Shown: positions 17,229 to 27,250 of the stretch, piece by piece
How positions within the stretch are numbered: position 1 is the first letter of the stretch
Layout: each line of letters opens with the position of its first letter
NCBI GenBank assembly: GCA_016874775.1
Contig: VGTJ01000022.1
Location: forward strand, 1 to 43,835
Direction: 5' to 3'
Length of the DNA: 43,835 nt
DNA from: Deltaproteobacteria bacterium
GTDB lineage: Bacteria; Desulfobacterota; Binatia; Bin18
The notes under the pieces: generated by a model
Database searches by the model: none
What the model saw: only the letters and a program-made list of their open reading frames with translations
What the model was told of the DNA's origin: nothing
Program-made: the position numbers and the translations under genes

Positions 17229-19181
17229 ATGTCTGAGCACGTGGAAAAGGTGCCAACATACGACATCCCATCATCGATCAAAGGAACGACGACGATAACG
17301 CCCGAGCTGTATGTGCAGCTCTATCAGCGCTCGATTCAAGACCCAGAAAATTTCTGGGCTGAGCAGTCAGAGAAATTTGTTACCTGGTTCAAGAAATGGG
17401 ACAAGATTCTTGAGTGGGATTTCCACAAAGCCGATGTGAAATGGTTTATCGGTGGCAAACTCAACGTGTCCTACAATTGCCTGGACCGCCATGTCGAAGC
17501 TGGTGCTGGTGGGCAGACGGCGATTATCTGGCAAGGCAATGACGCTGGTGAATCCCGTAAACTCACGTACGCAGAGCTGCTGGCGCAGGTGTGTCAGTTT
17601 GCCAATGCGTTGAAGGCGCTGGGAGTAAAGAAAGGTGACCGCGTCTGCATTTATATGCAGATGGTGCCGGAGCTGGCTGTTGCCATGTTGGCATGCACGC
17701 GTATTGGCGCGGTCCATTCTGTTGTGTTTGGTGCCTTCTCCGCGGAGTCGTTGCGCGATCGCATTCAGGACTCGACCTGTAAAGTGCTGATTACGCAAGA
17801 CACGGCTTTACGTGGCGCGAAGAACGACATTCCGATGAAGGCCAATGCCGATGAGGCGCTTGAACATTGTCCATCGATCGAGAAGGTGGTGGTAGTTCGT
17901 CGCACTGGTCATAAGGTGGCGATGAAGTCTGGCCGCGATGTGTGGTGGGACGAACTGGTGCCATCGCAAGCAACAACGTGTGCACCTGCACACATGGATG
18001 CGGAAGATCCATTGTTCATTCTTTATACGTCAGGCTCGACTGGGAAGCCGAAAGGCGTGCTGCATACCACTGGTGGTTATCTGACGCATGTGTCCATCAC
18101 GCACAGATACATTTTCGATTATCGCCCTGGCGATATTTATTGGTGCACAGCGGATTGTGGTTGGGTGACGGGACATAGCTACGTGGTCTATGGGCCACTT
18201 TCAAATCGTGCGACGACCATCATGTTTGAAGGAGTACCGAACTATCCCGACTTCGGTCGCTTCTGGGAAGTGGTTGAGCAACACAGAGTGAACATCATTT
18301 ACACCGCGCCGACAGCGTTGCGCGCACTGATGAAAGAAGGAGATTCCTGGCCGAATAAGTACAATCTCTCCAGCTTGCGTGTGCTCGGCACCGTGGGTGA
18401 GCCGATCAAAAGCCCAGAGTGGCATTGGTACTTCCAGGTGATTGGCAAAGAAAAAGCACCGATTGTCGATACCTGGTGGCAGACTGAGACTGGTGGGATT
18501 CTCATTACACCACTACCTGGCGCGATTAAAACGAAACCCGGCTCAGCGACGTTACCGTTCTTTGGCGTGCAGCCGTGCTTGGTTGATGACCAGGGCACTG
18601 AACTGCACGGCAATGGCATCTCCGGGAATCTGTGTATCAAGTTTCCATGGCCCGGGATTATGCGCACGGTGTACGGTGATCACGAGCGGTTCCGTCAAAC
18701 TTATTTCGCACTGTATCCCGGCAAGTATTTTACCGGTGATGGTTGTCGCCGCGATGAAGATGGCTATTACTGGATCACTGGTCGTGTCGATGATGTGATC
18801 AACGTTTCTGGTCACCGTATTGGTACGGCAGAGGTTGAAGGTGCGATTGGTAGACATCCTTCTGTCGCTGAAGCTGCCGTGGTTGGCATGCCGCATGACC
18901 TCAAAGGGCAGGGGATCTATGCCTTCGTAACTCTGAAGACGGGGCAACAAGTAACGACAAGTCTGAATAAGGAGATCAACGACACAGTCCGGCGTGAGAT
19001 TGGTCCGCACGCGACCCCAGATAAAATCCAATTTACTGATGGTTTACCAAAAACCCGCAGTGGCAAGATCATGCGTCGTATCTTACGCAAAATCGGTGAA
19101 GGCGCGATTGATCAACTTGGTGATACGTCGACACTGGCTGACCCGTCGGTGGTGGATCAACTAGTAGCTGGAAGACAATAG
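17229..19181 (+). CDS. acs: Acetyl-CoA synthetase (acetate-CoA ligase, AMP-forming)
   Basis: A 650-residue ANL-superfamily enzyme of normal Acs length. Visible motifs are the P-loop [11 protein letters not shown], the core [14 protein letters not shown], the acetate/adenylate motif [10 protein letters not shown], the hinge region [11 protein letters not shown] with [12 protein letters not shown], and the C-terminal TRSGKIMRR containing the lysine that is acetylated for control in known Acs enzymes. It activates acetate to acetyl-CoA through acetyl-AMP. The ATG at 17229 follows GGAGAGTAGG. It is 90 bases downstream of the selenoprotein gene on the same strand, so co-transcription is possible. 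It could feed acetyl-CoA to central metabolism; nothing unusual is seen. Confidence 0.95.
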   Translation: MSEHVEKVPTYDIPSSIKGTTTITPELYVQLYQRSIQDPENFWAEQSEKFVTWFKKWDKILEWDFHKADVKWFIGGKLNVSYNCLDRHVEAGAGGQTAIIWQGNDAGESRKLTYAELLAQVCQFANALKALGVKKGDRVCIYMQMVPELAVAMLACTRIGAVHSVVFGAFSAESLRDRIQDSTCKVLITQDTALRGAKNDIPMKANADEALEHCPSIEKVVVVRRTGHKVAMKSGRDVWWDELVPSQATTCAPAHMDAEDPLFILYTSGSTGKPKGVLHTTGGYLTHVSITHRYIFDYRPGDIYWCTADCGWVTGHSYVVYGPLSNRATTIMFEGVPNYPDFGRFWEVVEQHRVNIIYTAPTALRALMKEGDSWPNKYNLSSLRVLGTVGEPIKSPEWHWYFQVIGKEKAPIVDTWWQTETGGILITPLPGAIKTKPGSATLPFFGVQPCLVDDQGTELHGNGISGNLCIKFPWPGIMRTVYGDHERFRQTYFALYPGKYFTGDGCRRDEDGYYWITGRVDDVINVSGHRIGTAEVEGAIGRHPSVAEAAVVGMPHDLKGQGIYAFVTLKTGQQVTTSLNKEINDTVRREIGPHATPDKIQFTDGLPKTRSGKIMRRILRKIGEGAIDQLGDTSTLADPSVVDQLVAGRQ

Positions 19182-19208
19182 CCTGCTAATGGACAATTAA
19201 AAATTAAG

Positions 19209-19292
19209 AATTAAAAATGAAAAATTAGGAAGAACAATCTCTTTCTTCTCCCCTAATCCCAATTTTTAATTCTACATTTTTCATTTTTAATT
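19209..19292. repeat. AT-rich inverted repeat element, copy 2
   Basis: A perfect 17-base inverted repeat (AATTAAAAATGAAAAAT at 19209-19225, complement at 19276-19292) with a 50-base spacer. It lies between acs and cysS, ending eight bases before the cysS start. The segment at 19261-19283 matches copy 1 at 13889-13911 in 21-22 of 23 bases. Confidence 0.65.
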
Positions 19293-19300
19293 ATTTTCCT

Positions 19301-20737
19301 ATGTTGCGATTTTACAACACTCTCTCTGGCAAAGACGAAGAATTCACCCCGTTCATACCCGGCAAAGTGCGCATGTATGTGTGCGGCGTGACCGTCTATG
19401 ATCGTTCGCATATCGGTCATGCGCGGGCGATGGTGACGTTTGATGTTGTCTATCGTTATTTGAAGTTTCTTGGATACGACGTGACGTTTATCCGTAACTT
19501 TACTGATGTCGATGACAAGATCATCAACCGCGCCACTGAACGAGGGATTACCTCGCAGGAACTATCTGAGCAGTACATTCAGGAGTTCAACGAAGATACA
19601 CAAGCGCTTGGTTGTCAGCCGCCAACATACGAGCCTCGAGCGACGCAGCATATTCCTGAGATGATCACCATCATTCAGGAACTCGAAGCCAAGGGGCTTG
19701 CGTATGCGGCAGACGGCGACGTGTACTTTGCCGTTGATAAGTTTCCGACGTATGGCAAACTCTCGCATCGTCGCCTCGACGATATGATGGCTGGTGCGCG
19801 CATCGAGGTGGATGAACGCAAACATCATCCGATGGATTTTGCCCTGTGGAAATCCAGCAAGCCGGGAGAACCAACGTGGGACAGTCCCTGGGGACCAGGC
19901 CGCCCAGGTTGGCACATCGAGTGCTCGGCAATGAGCAGCAAATATCTTGGGCAACCGTTCGATATTCATGGTGGTGGCTCAGATCTGATCTTTCCCCATC
20001 ATGAGAACGAAATCGCGCAATCGGAAGGTGCGAAAGGCACTGAGTTCGCTCGCTACTGGCTGCACAATGGTATGGTAAGCGTCGAGCATGAGAAGATGTC
20101 GAAGTCCCTTGGCAACTTTCTGACGATCAAAGATGCGCTGACGAAAACCACTCCAGAAGTGTTACGCTACGTGTTACTCTCAACCCACTATCGCATGCCC
20201 CTCGATTTCTCGATGCAAAAGGTCGAAGAAGCTGAGAAAGGGCTCACGCGGATCTACGAAACGCTTGCTCGTGTTGATGCAGTAGTGGGCCTTTCTTATC
20301 AAACCAATCAACCCCGAACTGCGAACTCCGAACTCGATAAACGTTTTCGTGAAGCAATGGACGATGACTGCAATACCGCGCGCGCACTAGGCGTTGTCTT
20401 TGAATCCATTCGTGAGCTGAATCGCTCGCTTGATGCTGGACAAACGGCTGACCTTGCTGCTACACGAGCTGGACTTACGGCGATTGCTTCCGTGCTTGGC
20501 ATCATGAACGAAGTGCCCACGCAATTTCTTGAAGCCCAGAAGCAACGTGGACTGACGCAATCTGAACTTACTCCCGAGAAGATCGAAGTACTGATTGCCG
20601 AACGCGCTGCCGCCCGTAAAGCCAAAAACTTCAAACGCGGCGACGAGATTCGTGACCAGCTTGCTGCACAAGGAGTGATTCTTAAGGACTCGCCAACTGG
20701 AACCACCTGGACAATGGAAAGCGGGCGGAAGGTCTAA
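19301..20737 (+). CDS. cysS: Cysteinyl-tRNA synthetase
   Basis: A 478-residue class I aminoacyl-tRNA synthetase. The zinc ligand Cys28 in YVCGVTVYD, the HIGH motif at 37-40, the WHIECSAMS and [16 protein letters not shown] zinc/cysteine pocket, and KMSKS at 265-269 are all present. It charges tRNA-Cys with cysteine. The C-terminal anticodon-binding part ends [20 protein letters not shown]-like sequence and [11 protein letters not shown], as usual. The ATG at 19301 lacks a visible Shine-Dalgarno and follows the AT-rich inverted repeat. Length and motifs are complete; it is an essential housekeeping gene. Confidence 0.96.
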   Translation: MLRFYNTLSGKDEEFTPFIPGKVRMYVCGVTVYDRSHIGHARAMVTFDVVYRYLKFLGYDVTFIRNFTDVDDKIINRATERGITSQELSEQYIQEFNEDTQALGCQPPTYEPRATQHIPEMITIIQELEAKGLAYAADGDVYFAVDKFPTYGKLSHRRLDDMMAGARIEVDERKHHPMDFALWKSSKPGEPTWDSPWGPGRPGWHIECSAMSSKYLGQPFDIHGGGSDLIFPHHENEIAQSEGAKGTEFARYWLHNGMVSVEHEKMSKSLGNFLTIKDALTKTTPEVLRYVLLSTHYRMPLDFSMQKVEEAEKGLTRIYETLARVDAVVGLSYQTNQPRTANSELDKRFREAMDDDCNTARALGVVFESIRELNRSLDAGQTADLAATRAGLTAIASVLGIMNEVPTQFLEAQKQRGLTQSELTPEKIEVLIAERAAARKAKNFKRGDEIRDQLAAQGVILKDSPTGTTWTMESGRKV

Positions 20738-20777
20738 GTCGTAGAGAGTGTGGTTGCGTTCCATAGAGGAAGGGAAG

Positions 20778-21197
20778 ATGGTTACGATGAACCCAATAAC
20801 AGAATCCGCTGAAGAAGGATTTGCGCAAGACAAGAAGGACTATTGGGCAATGCGAGAAGACCTACTGGCCAAATATACCGGAAAGTGGGTTGCCGTGCAT
20901 AAAGGGCAGGTTGTCGCGGTCGGGGATGATCCGCTGTCGATTATGGAGAATGCGCTTGCGAAAGACGGTTACGCATACACCAACAAAGTTGGAGAAGAAG
21001 ATCGGATTGTCATCCGGCAGCGGCGTCGGTCATTCAGCTATGACGACACCTATGCTCCTACGGCGTTGCCTCGGATCACTGCGACGTTGTTCCACCTTGT
21101 TCCACCGTCGCTGCTTTTGAACACTCCAGCACCAAATGTTCCTACGTACAAGGTTGTTGGCACGAGTGGATCGATAGCGATGGTACTAACTAAGTGA
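20778..21197 (+). CDS. DUF5678-like protein with a replaced 3' end
   Basis: A 139-residue protein. Residues 20-85 (LLAKYTGKWVAVHKGQVVAVGDD, later VGEEDRIVIRQRRRSFSYD) look like the DUF5678 family, small proteins of unknown function often fused to or next to aspartyl-protease-like domains. From about residue 102 the frame runs antisense through a decayed Asp-box gene fragment (see the pseudogene at 21081-21555), so the last 38 residues are probably not original. The gene may have been cut by insertion or recombination of that fragment. The ATG at 20778 follows AGGAAGGG; an upstream GTG at 20748 lies in the same frame. No function can be given. Confidence 0.6.
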   Translation: MVTMNPITESAEEGFAQDKKDYWAMREDLLAKYTGKWVAVHKGQVVAVGDDPLSIMENALAKDGYAYTNKVGEEDRIVIRQRRRSFSYDDTYAPTALPRITATLFHLVPPSLLLNTPAPNVPTYKVVGTSGSIAMVLTK

Positions 21198-21555
21198 TCG
21201 TTGAAGCCTGTGGAGAGGCGAGCTCAGTTTGTTCCGCCGTCGGTGCTTTTGGAGAGACCACTCGTCGTTACTGCATAAAGCGTGTTCGGTTGTTGAGGAT
21301 CGATCGTGAGGCGCCAGAGGCTTGTGTTTAGTACGACCCAGTTGTTTCCCCCATCCGTGGTTTTGAATGTCTTTCCCTCCTCGGTGCCTGCATAGAGCGT
21401 TCCCCCGAGACTGTAGGATGGGCGACCAGCGTAGTGATCTTGGCTGGCTCGGGCCCGTGCGTCGTCCAGCGGTTGACTCCGGCGTGAGTAGATGATGCTG
21501 CAAAGAGGATAAGCAGAACGATGCTGAGGATGCATGCCAATGTCACCCGAGCCAT
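21081..21555 (-). pseudogene. Decayed Asp-box (BNR-like) exported protein fragment
   Basis: The - strand starts with a signal peptide (MARVTLACILSIVLLILFAA, cleavage near THAG) and VNRWTTHGPEPAKITTLVAHP, close to the start of the intact protein upstream (HAGVNRWTAIGPEGGSVTAF). The frame then shifts near 21410, continuing as TLYAGTEEGKTFKTTDGGNN and later TTSGLSKSTDGGTN. A TGA at 21224-21226 replaces the Asp-box tryptophan, after which homology goes on as LYVGTFGAGVFKSSDGGTRW and is lost near 21081. At least two inactivating changes and a lost 3' part make it a pseudogene of the neighbouring family. It overlaps the 3' end of the DUF5678-like gene. Confidence 0.8.
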
Positions 21556-21599
21556 GTAACTATGTGTGCAAAATCATACCTTCGTGGGTAGGGTTTCCT

Positions 21600-24338
21600 T
21601 TAACGAATCGGTTGAGAGATTGCTCCGTTGTTTTGTTCGTTCATTTCTAAGAGTTCGTTATGAGGATCAACATTGGCGTATAACGCTTGTCCTTGCATGG
21701 AGGCTCCTGGAGGGAGAGAAAAGTTTATTTTGATCGTCATCTTCTTTCCTGCTTTCAGTGCGGGAATATTGAATGGTCCAGCCCAGGAACTGACTCCAAA
21801 GACCGATATCCGAAATGAAAAAGATGAAACTATTGCATCTCGAACTCCTTGGTTCTTCACCACCAAAGATCCTTTTATTGTACAACGTCGCAGCTCCTCT
21901 GAGCCTTTGCACTTTTCTTTTAGGGGATTCCAGAAACCAACGAGGTCAGGACCTGGAGCTGCAACAACGGTTGTAACAACAACTGCCGTGTTGTTGTCGG
22001 TTCGTGGATCAGGTTCGAGGCCGCTAACAGTTGCGATGTTGCGAACCTCTCCCGTTATTCCTGAAATTTTTGGTTTCACTACCAGAGCCAAGGTTGCAGT
22101 TTTCCCAATACCTAGAGTTCCGAGATCGCATGCGATGGCATGTTGTCCTCTACAAGTGCCTTGGTTGTGGATAGCTGAAACAAGTGTCATGTCCCGTGGT
22201 AGGGTATTTCGAATGGTGACTTCAGTGGCAGTAGACGGCCCGTTATTGGTGACGACGAAGGTATAGGTAAGGGGATCTCCCGTCTGAACTGGGTCGGGAA
22301 TATCGCTTTGCGTGATTGAAAGATCGGCAGACTCACTGCCCATGTCAAGGGCAAAAGCGCTTCCGTTCCCGACGGTTGCGTAGAGAGTGTTCGGGATTAA
22401 TGGATTGATGGTTAATGCAGTCACCCATTTGTTGACCAGCCCCGAGTTGAGCGTAGCCCAACTCGCACCTGCGTCTGTACTTCGGTACACGCCTTCCCCA
22501 TTAAGGCCAATGTAGAGAATTTTCGAATTCAGTGGATCGATGGCGAAAGCGGAAATGACGGAATAGTTCCCTTCGGGATTCAATCGCACAGCGGCATCCA
22601 ATGAGGTCCATGTCATACCGCCATCCACACTTCGAGCAAACTGCTCCCCAAAAGCGTATATCGTGGTTGGAGTCTGTGGGTCGAAGACGAGGGTTCCACC
22701 AATAACTGCCGATGTTAGAAAGTTCCAGCTTGCACCACCATCTGTGCTTGTGAAGACGCCTTTTGCAGTTGTGGCGTAGATAAGGGATGGAGTACGAGGA
22801 TGGATAGCTAACCTCAACACGAAGGTTCCGCTGAGATCAGAGAGAAAGGATACAGTGGTCCAATGATTCCCACCGTCGATACTTTTCTGCAACTGTGGCG
22901 GGGTTCGACTGGAAGGGATCGCGATAAGATAGAGGGTGGTCGGGATCATGGGGTCAACGGTGAATGCAGAGAACCACGTATCAGAAAAAATAGTAGTCCA
23001 AGTTTTTCCTCCATCCACACTCTTGACGATGGAAGGAGGGAATGGCGAGCTTCGTGAGTCAACCACTGCATACAAAGATGGGGGTACGGTTGGCGCAATG
23101 ACGAGACGTGTCACGAGCGCGCTCTCGAGAGCTACGACAGACTCTACCCACGTTTCGCCATTGTTTGTGCTGGTGAAAAGCGTAGAACCCGAAGTAGCAT
23201 ACAGTGTGGACGAGTTGCCCTCGACAGCGAATTGGAGAATCGGTTTAGTACGTAAGCCACTATTGAGTCGTGTTGATACGGTTCCATCGCTTGAAACCTT
23301 TACTACCCCATTATCAGTACCGAGATACACGAACGTCGATGGACCTATATCTGGTGTGACAATATTAACCATATCAGCATTCGTCCCGAAACGGCTCCAC
23401 GACTGACCTTCGTCGGTACTTCGAAACGCGCCACGTGAAGTACCGAGCAGCAGCGTTTGTGGTAGAGTTGGAGCAATTGCTAGAGAGATAATGTATCCGT
23501 CATCGGTAGGGCTCTGACTGACTAGTATCCAGCTTGTTCCGCCATCAGCACTTTTGAGAATGCCCCCTGCATTATAGGCATAAACGAGTCCTGATGCCGC
23601 AAAGACAAAACGGACCTCGTTGTTGGCTACTGTGGCAATATCAAGGTTGATTTGTTGCCAACTCTGGTCACCATCGTTGCTCTTAAATGCGCTGGGGGTG
23701 CTGCACGGCGGGCGCTGCTCTCCACAAGGGAAAAAATGGAATGTCCCAACATAGAGAATCCGCGGGTTAGTTGGATCAAGCGCGAGTGTACGAATGTCAG
23801 TATCAAGAAGTGATGGGCTGTTTACCCGAGTCCAGTTTGCTGCCCCGTCAGCACTCTTAAACAATCCTTGAGTGGTACCGGCATATAGCGTTGTTGGGGT
23901 AAGTGGATCTATGGCAAGAGCTGTAATGGCTCCAACGAATTGATCAGGGAAGCCGTTATTCATCGGAGCCCAACTTGCTCCGCCATTTGTACTTTTAAAC
24001 ACGGACTGAAAAGTCGCAGCGTAGAGTATTGCTGGCGCGTGGGGATCAATGACTATGGTGTGAATAGCATTATCCTCAAGCCCCGCATTGGCGGGTCGCC
24101 AATGCGCTCCACTGTTATTGCTCTTGAAAACTCCACTTCCAGAAATGCCAATATAGATGGTGGTTGGCGTTTGCGGATCAATAACGAAGGCCGTTACCGA
24201 TCCTCCCTCTGGGCCAATGGCAGTCCACCGATTCACCCCAGCATGGATAGTCGAGGCCGTAACGAGAACAAACACGAGGGCACCTATGGTATTGGTCAAC
24301 GCAACACGTAACACGTAAAACAGTAAGTCGTGACTCAT
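21600..24338 (-). CDS. Exported Asp-box (BNR/sialidase-like) repeat protein with DUF11 and CARDB domains
   Basis: A 912-residue exported protein. A signal peptide covers about residues 1-33 (TASTIHAG). Residues 35-665 form a beta-propeller-like array with 12 Asp-box motifs of the type KSxDGGxxW (for example KSVDGGKTW, RSTDAGASW) and one worn copy, each followed by a variant of TPTTLYAGT. Residues 669-790 are a DUF11 domain (TYTFVVTNNGPSTATEVTI), and 796-912 a CARDB domain (GSLVVKNQGVRDAIV, ending NPHNELLEMNEQNN-like sequence). Asp-box proteins include sialidases and photosystem assembly factors, but no catalytic residues can be assigned here; binding at the cell surface is more likely. The decayed relative directly downstream shows family duplication and loss. 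Confidence 0.85.
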   Translation of the reverse strand: MSHDLLFYVLRVALTNTIGALVFVLVTASTIHAGVNRWTAIGPEGGSVTAFVIDPQTPTTIYIGISGSGVFKSNNSGAHWRPANAGLEDNAIHTIVIDPHAPAILYAATFQSVFKSTNGGASWAPMNNGFPDQFVGAITALAIDPLTPTTLYAGTTQGLFKSADGAANWTRVNSPSLLDTDIRTLALDPTNPRILYVGTFHFFPCGEQRPPCSTPSAFKSNDGDQSWQQINLDIATVANNEVRFVFAASGLVYAYNAGGILKSADGGTSWILVSQSPTDDGYIISLAIAPTLPQTLLLGTSRGAFRSTDEGQSWSRFGTNADMVNIVTPDIGPSTFVYLGTDNGVVKVSSDGTVSTRLNSGLRTKPILQFAVEGNSSTLYATSGSTLFTSTNNGETWVESVVALESALVTRLVIAPTVPPSLYAVVDSRSSPFPPSIVKSVDGGKTWTTIFSDTWFSAFTVDPMIPTTLYLIAIPSSRTPPQLQKSIDGGNHWTTVSFLSDLSGTFVLRLAIHPRTPSLIYATTAKGVFTSTDGGASWNFLTSAVIGGTLVFDPQTPTTIYAFGEQFARSVDGGMTWTSLDAAVRLNPEGNYSVISAFAIDPLNSKILYIGLNGEGVYRSTDAGASWATLNSGLVNKWVTALTINPLIPNTLYATVGNGSAFALDMGSESADLSITQSDIPDPVQTGDPLTYTFVVTNNGPSTATEVTIRNTLPRDMTLVSAIHNQGTCRGQHAIACDLGTLGIGKTATLALVVKPKISGITGEVRNIATVSGLEPDPRTDNNTAVVVTTVVAAPGPDLVGFWNPLKEKCKGSEELRRCTIKGSLVVKNQGVRDAIVSSFSFRISVFGVSSWAGPFNIPALKAGKKMTIKINFSLPPGASMQGQALYANVDPHNELLEMNEQNNGAISQPIR

Positions 24339-24488
24339 CGTTTCCTCTGTGAAAGTCGCTGCTGGTGTTCTGTCTTCTGATACTAACGAAATTCACTCAC
24401 CTTTGGTTGACACCTCTCGGGGTGAAATTGCAATTTTTTTTTGTTTCCGTTAAGTCGAAAGCACTTCACGAGTTATGTGTACCCATAG

Positions 24489-25208
24489 GTGAAACGCCCT
24501 CTTCCGAATCGCCGTGTTATTGTTCTCACCCATCCCCTCCTGCCCTGGCCACGACGGTTGTTACGGTGGCTGCTGCAGGTCGTTCTGGGCTTCTATCTGG
24601 CGTGTGTGTTGGGATTGTTCTATCTCAAGTGGTTTCCGCCACTGACCACCACCGTACAAATGCAACGCCGCATTGAGGCCTTCTCGCTGGCAGAACCATA
24701 CACCAAGCGGTACCGTTTCGTGCCATTGGACGAGTTGTCCCCGCATATTGTGCATGCTGCCGTTGCCAGTGAAGATGCGCGCTTTTTTGATCATGGTGGC
24801 ATCGATTGGCGAGAACTCGGCGTCATCTTCGACAAAGCTCAACGTTCAGGTCATGTCAGCCGCGGCGGCTCGACCATCACGCAACAGCTAGTGAAGAATC
24901 TTTTTCTCACTACTCACCGTTCATTCGTACGAAAAGCCTTGGAGTTTGCCCTGACTCCCCTGGCCGAGTTGATACTGACGAAAGACCGCATCTTGGAACT
25001 CTATCTGAATGTGATCGAATGGGGGCCTGGAGTGTATGGTGCTGAAGCCGTTGCACAATTCTACTATAATACCTCGGCGAAACACCTGACCCGTGACCAA
25101 GCGGCGCGGCTTGTTGCCTGTCTCCCCGCGCCGTTAGAGCGTCGACCGCAAGAGATGGACGAACGTGCCGCCGATGTCAATGAGCGCATGCGCGATATGG
25201 GATGGTAG
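24489..25208 (+). CDS. mtgA: Monofunctional biosynthetic peptidoglycan transglycosylase
   Basis: A 239-residue GT51 enzyme with one N-terminal transmembrane helix (residues 24-46) and the conserved glycosyltransferase motifs: AVASEDARFFDHGGID with the catalytic Glu, GGSTITQQLVKNLFL, RKALEFALTPLAELILTKDRILELYLNVIEWG, and GVYGAEAVAQFYY. It polymerises lipid II into glycan strands at the periplasmic face of the inner membrane and lacks a transpeptidase domain. The start is a GTG with only a weak AGG upstream. It is transcribed away from the Asp-box protein gene; the 150-base gap between them must hold both promoters. Confidence 0.93.
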   Translation: MKRPLPNRRVIVLTHPLLPWPRRLLRWLLQVVLGFYLACVLGLFYLKWFPPLTTTVQMQRRIEAFSLAEPYTKRYRFVPLDELSPHIVHAAVASEDARFFDHGGIDWRELGVIFDKAQRSGHVSRGGSTITQQLVKNLFLTTHRSFVRKALEFALTPLAELILTKDRILELYLNVIEWGPGVYGAEAVAQFYYNTSAKHLTRDQAARLVACLPAPLERRPQEMDERAADVNERMRDMGW

Positions 25209-25382
25209 CTACGCATGTGTCCGTATGTGAGGTGCTGATCACTTTCAGTTTTCTTGACGCTCAAACAATGTGAGAGTAGTCTAAGCCTTCCTCCTCTTCT
25301 CTCTCTTCTTCTGGTGCTTGATCTTCTTCCGCCGGTGTCCGTGAACTATTTTGTCTTCACGATAGGAAAGAACGAGGTTCAT

Positions 25383-25859
25383 ATGCGTTGTCGAACGATT
25401 GTCAAATGGGGGCTGTTGGCAGTAGCTCTATTGATCTTTGGAGACCGGGCTCTCGTCCAAGCAGAAGCAGAAACACCGGTTGCGCAGATCATGATCTCTC
25501 CAGCGTTCGTGCGCTGGCAACCACTGGTGACATACGCCAGCTTGGATTTGCGAGTCGCCGTACCTGATGGGCGGGTACTGAGTCGTAAATTCACGCCAGG
25601 ACAGCCGATTGGGTTTGATGTGGTTGACGAACGTGGGCAACGGTTTCCTGATGGCCAATACACGTATGAACTGATTGTTGCTCCTCCCGTTGATCCGAGT
25701 GTCAGCAAAGCGTTGCAACAAGCACGTGCTGCAGGAACAGACGCCGCTGTGGTTGCGCAGATGCAACAGCAAGGGGTGCTGCCGCGGCAAGCGCAAACCC
25801 AATCCGGCTATTTCACGGTGTTGAATGGGACGTTGGTCGTACCGGGTGTGGAAGAATAG
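25383..25859 (+). CDS. Small exported protein of unknown function
   Basis: A 158-residue protein with a signal peptide (residues 1-29, KWGLLAVALLIFG core, ending VQAEAE). The mature part has a beta-rich section (VTYASLDLRVAVPDGRVLSRKF, GQRFPDGQYTYELIV) like the FlgD-type or Ig-like folds in which DGxYxYE closes a strand, then an Ala/Gln-rich stretch (KALQQARAAGTDAAVVAQMQQQ). I do not recognise a named family. The ATG at 25383 has GAGG five bases upstream; an in-frame ATG at 25254 would put the hydrophobic signal too far inside. It lies 30 bases before the first tail-fibre-like gene, so the three exported genes probably form an operon. Confidence 0.65.
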   Translation: MRCRTIVKWGLLAVALLIFGDRALVQAEAETPVAQIMISPAFVRWQPLVTYASLDLRVAVPDGRVLSRKFTPGQPIGFDVVDERGQRFPDGQYTYELIVAPPVDPSVSKALQQARAAGTDAAVVAQMQQQGVLPRQAQTQSGYFTVLNGTLVVPGVEE

Positions 25860-25889
25860 GGCGCCAGAGTGAAACAGAGGAGAAACGAA

Positions 25890-27211
25890 ATGAAAACTAC
25901 GCCATGGAGTAGGACGGCAGTCGTCAGCGTTTTAGCGGTGGGGCTGGCCATAGTAGGGATCTGGTTGTCACCTCACAACCTGTGGGCGGATCAGGTTGTG
26001 GCTGATGACCAAATCGTGCAAGGCTCTACATGTGTCGGGTTCGACTGTGTGAATAACGAAAGTTTTGGCTTTGATACGATTCGCTTGAAGGAAAACAATC
26101 TCCGTATCAAATTTGACGACACGTCCACTGCCGCAGGTGATCCTTCGGTCGATTGGCAACTCACAGCCAATGATTCTGCGAGTGGTGGGGCGAACAAATT
26201 TTCCATTGAGGACATTGCCAACGCAAAGGTGCCGTTTACAATTCTCGGCGGAGCCCCGACCAATTAACTTTTTGTCGATGCCATTGGGCGTGTAGGGGTT
26301 GGTACGGCCACGCCTGTACTCAATCTACACGTAGCGACCGGAAATACTCCAGCGCTGCGGTTTGAACAGAACGCCACTGGCGGTTTTACCGCGCAGACGT
26401 GGGATGTCGCAGGCAATGAGGCGAACTTCTTTATCCGCGATGCCCCAATGGCAGCCGCCTCCCCTTCCGTATTCGCCCTGGTGCGCCAACCGACAGTATC
26501 GTTATCGCAACTGATGGACGGGTGGGGTTTGGGACGAACTCTCCACAGGGAAACCTCCATATCGCTGGCCCGGCGACCGCGGACCTCTTCAGTGGTATTG
26601 GGCCCGATTTGGTCAATGGGCCGGCCTTCAATTTTGGCTATTCCGGATCGAGCTTTGGCCAAAGTTCAGGATTTTTCAACGTACGGCCAGATGCCTTGGC
26701 GGTTGCTCCGAATCCCTCGCTGCGGTTCGCGACCGCGAACGTCCAAGCCATGATTATCGACAACGTCGGTAACGTTGGTATCGGGCTGACCGGAACGAAT
26801 CCGATTCCTGCTGAACGATTGGAGGTGAACGGCAACATCCGCGCTTCGGGTTCTTTTATTGCTGGTGCAACGACCCTGGCGGTTCCTGACTACGTGTTTG
26901 CCCCGGATTACAAACTGATGCCACTGCCACAGCTCGCGGCCTACGTGGCCAAGGAGCAACACCTCCCCGAGATACCGCCGGCACGTGAAATAAAAGCCAA
27001 TGGGGTTAACCTGAGCGAAATGCAGATGCTGCTGTTGAAAAAGGTTGAGGAGCTGACGCTGTATACATTGGAAAAAGAACGGATCAATACCAGACAAGAA
27101 CAAACGATCCGTAAACAACAGCAGACGATACAGGCCCTAACTGCTCGATTGGCAGCCTTGGAAAAACACGCTGGCTCCTTCGGCCCGCAGAAACGTGGAG
27201 CCCGCCGTTAA
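25890..27211 (+). pseudogene. Broken exported tail-fibre/S74-like protein
   Basis: It is homologous over its whole length to the intact gene downstream. It begins with a signal peptide (ATG 25890 with GAGGAGA upstream) and VVADDQIVQGSTCVG. A TAA at 26265-26267 interrupts GGAPTN-LFVDAIGRVG where the paralogue reads GGAASHALFVNATGQVG. A further frame change near 26445 in a CCCC run moves to the frame carrying PFRIRPGAPTDSIVIATDGR and then the conserved C-terminal part (DYVFAPDYKLMPL, LPEIPPAREI, NLSEMQMLLLKKVEELTLYT) with a terminal coiled coil. The 3' part at 26522-27211 remains a long open frame and could be expressed separately. Both lesions could be assembly errors, but two in one gene favour decay. 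Confidence 0.75.
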
Positions 27212-27250
27212 GTGCCAGAACGAACAGCGGACTCGTAAGGAGAAGGCAAC

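Noticed and set aside
21224-21226. TGA in the Asp-box pseudogene as a second selenocysteine
   Set aside because: It replaces a tryptophan codon, not cysteine, and the same gene has a frameshift.
22936-23406. Open frame on the + strand within the Asp-box protein gene
   Set aside because: It is the complement of the repeat array and has no ribosome binding site or family-like motif.
26265-26267. In-frame TAA in the first tail-fibre-like gene as a possible recoded codon
   Set aside because: It is TAA rather than TGA or TAG, the paralogue has an ordinary residue there, and a second lesion lies downstream; decay is the simpler reading.
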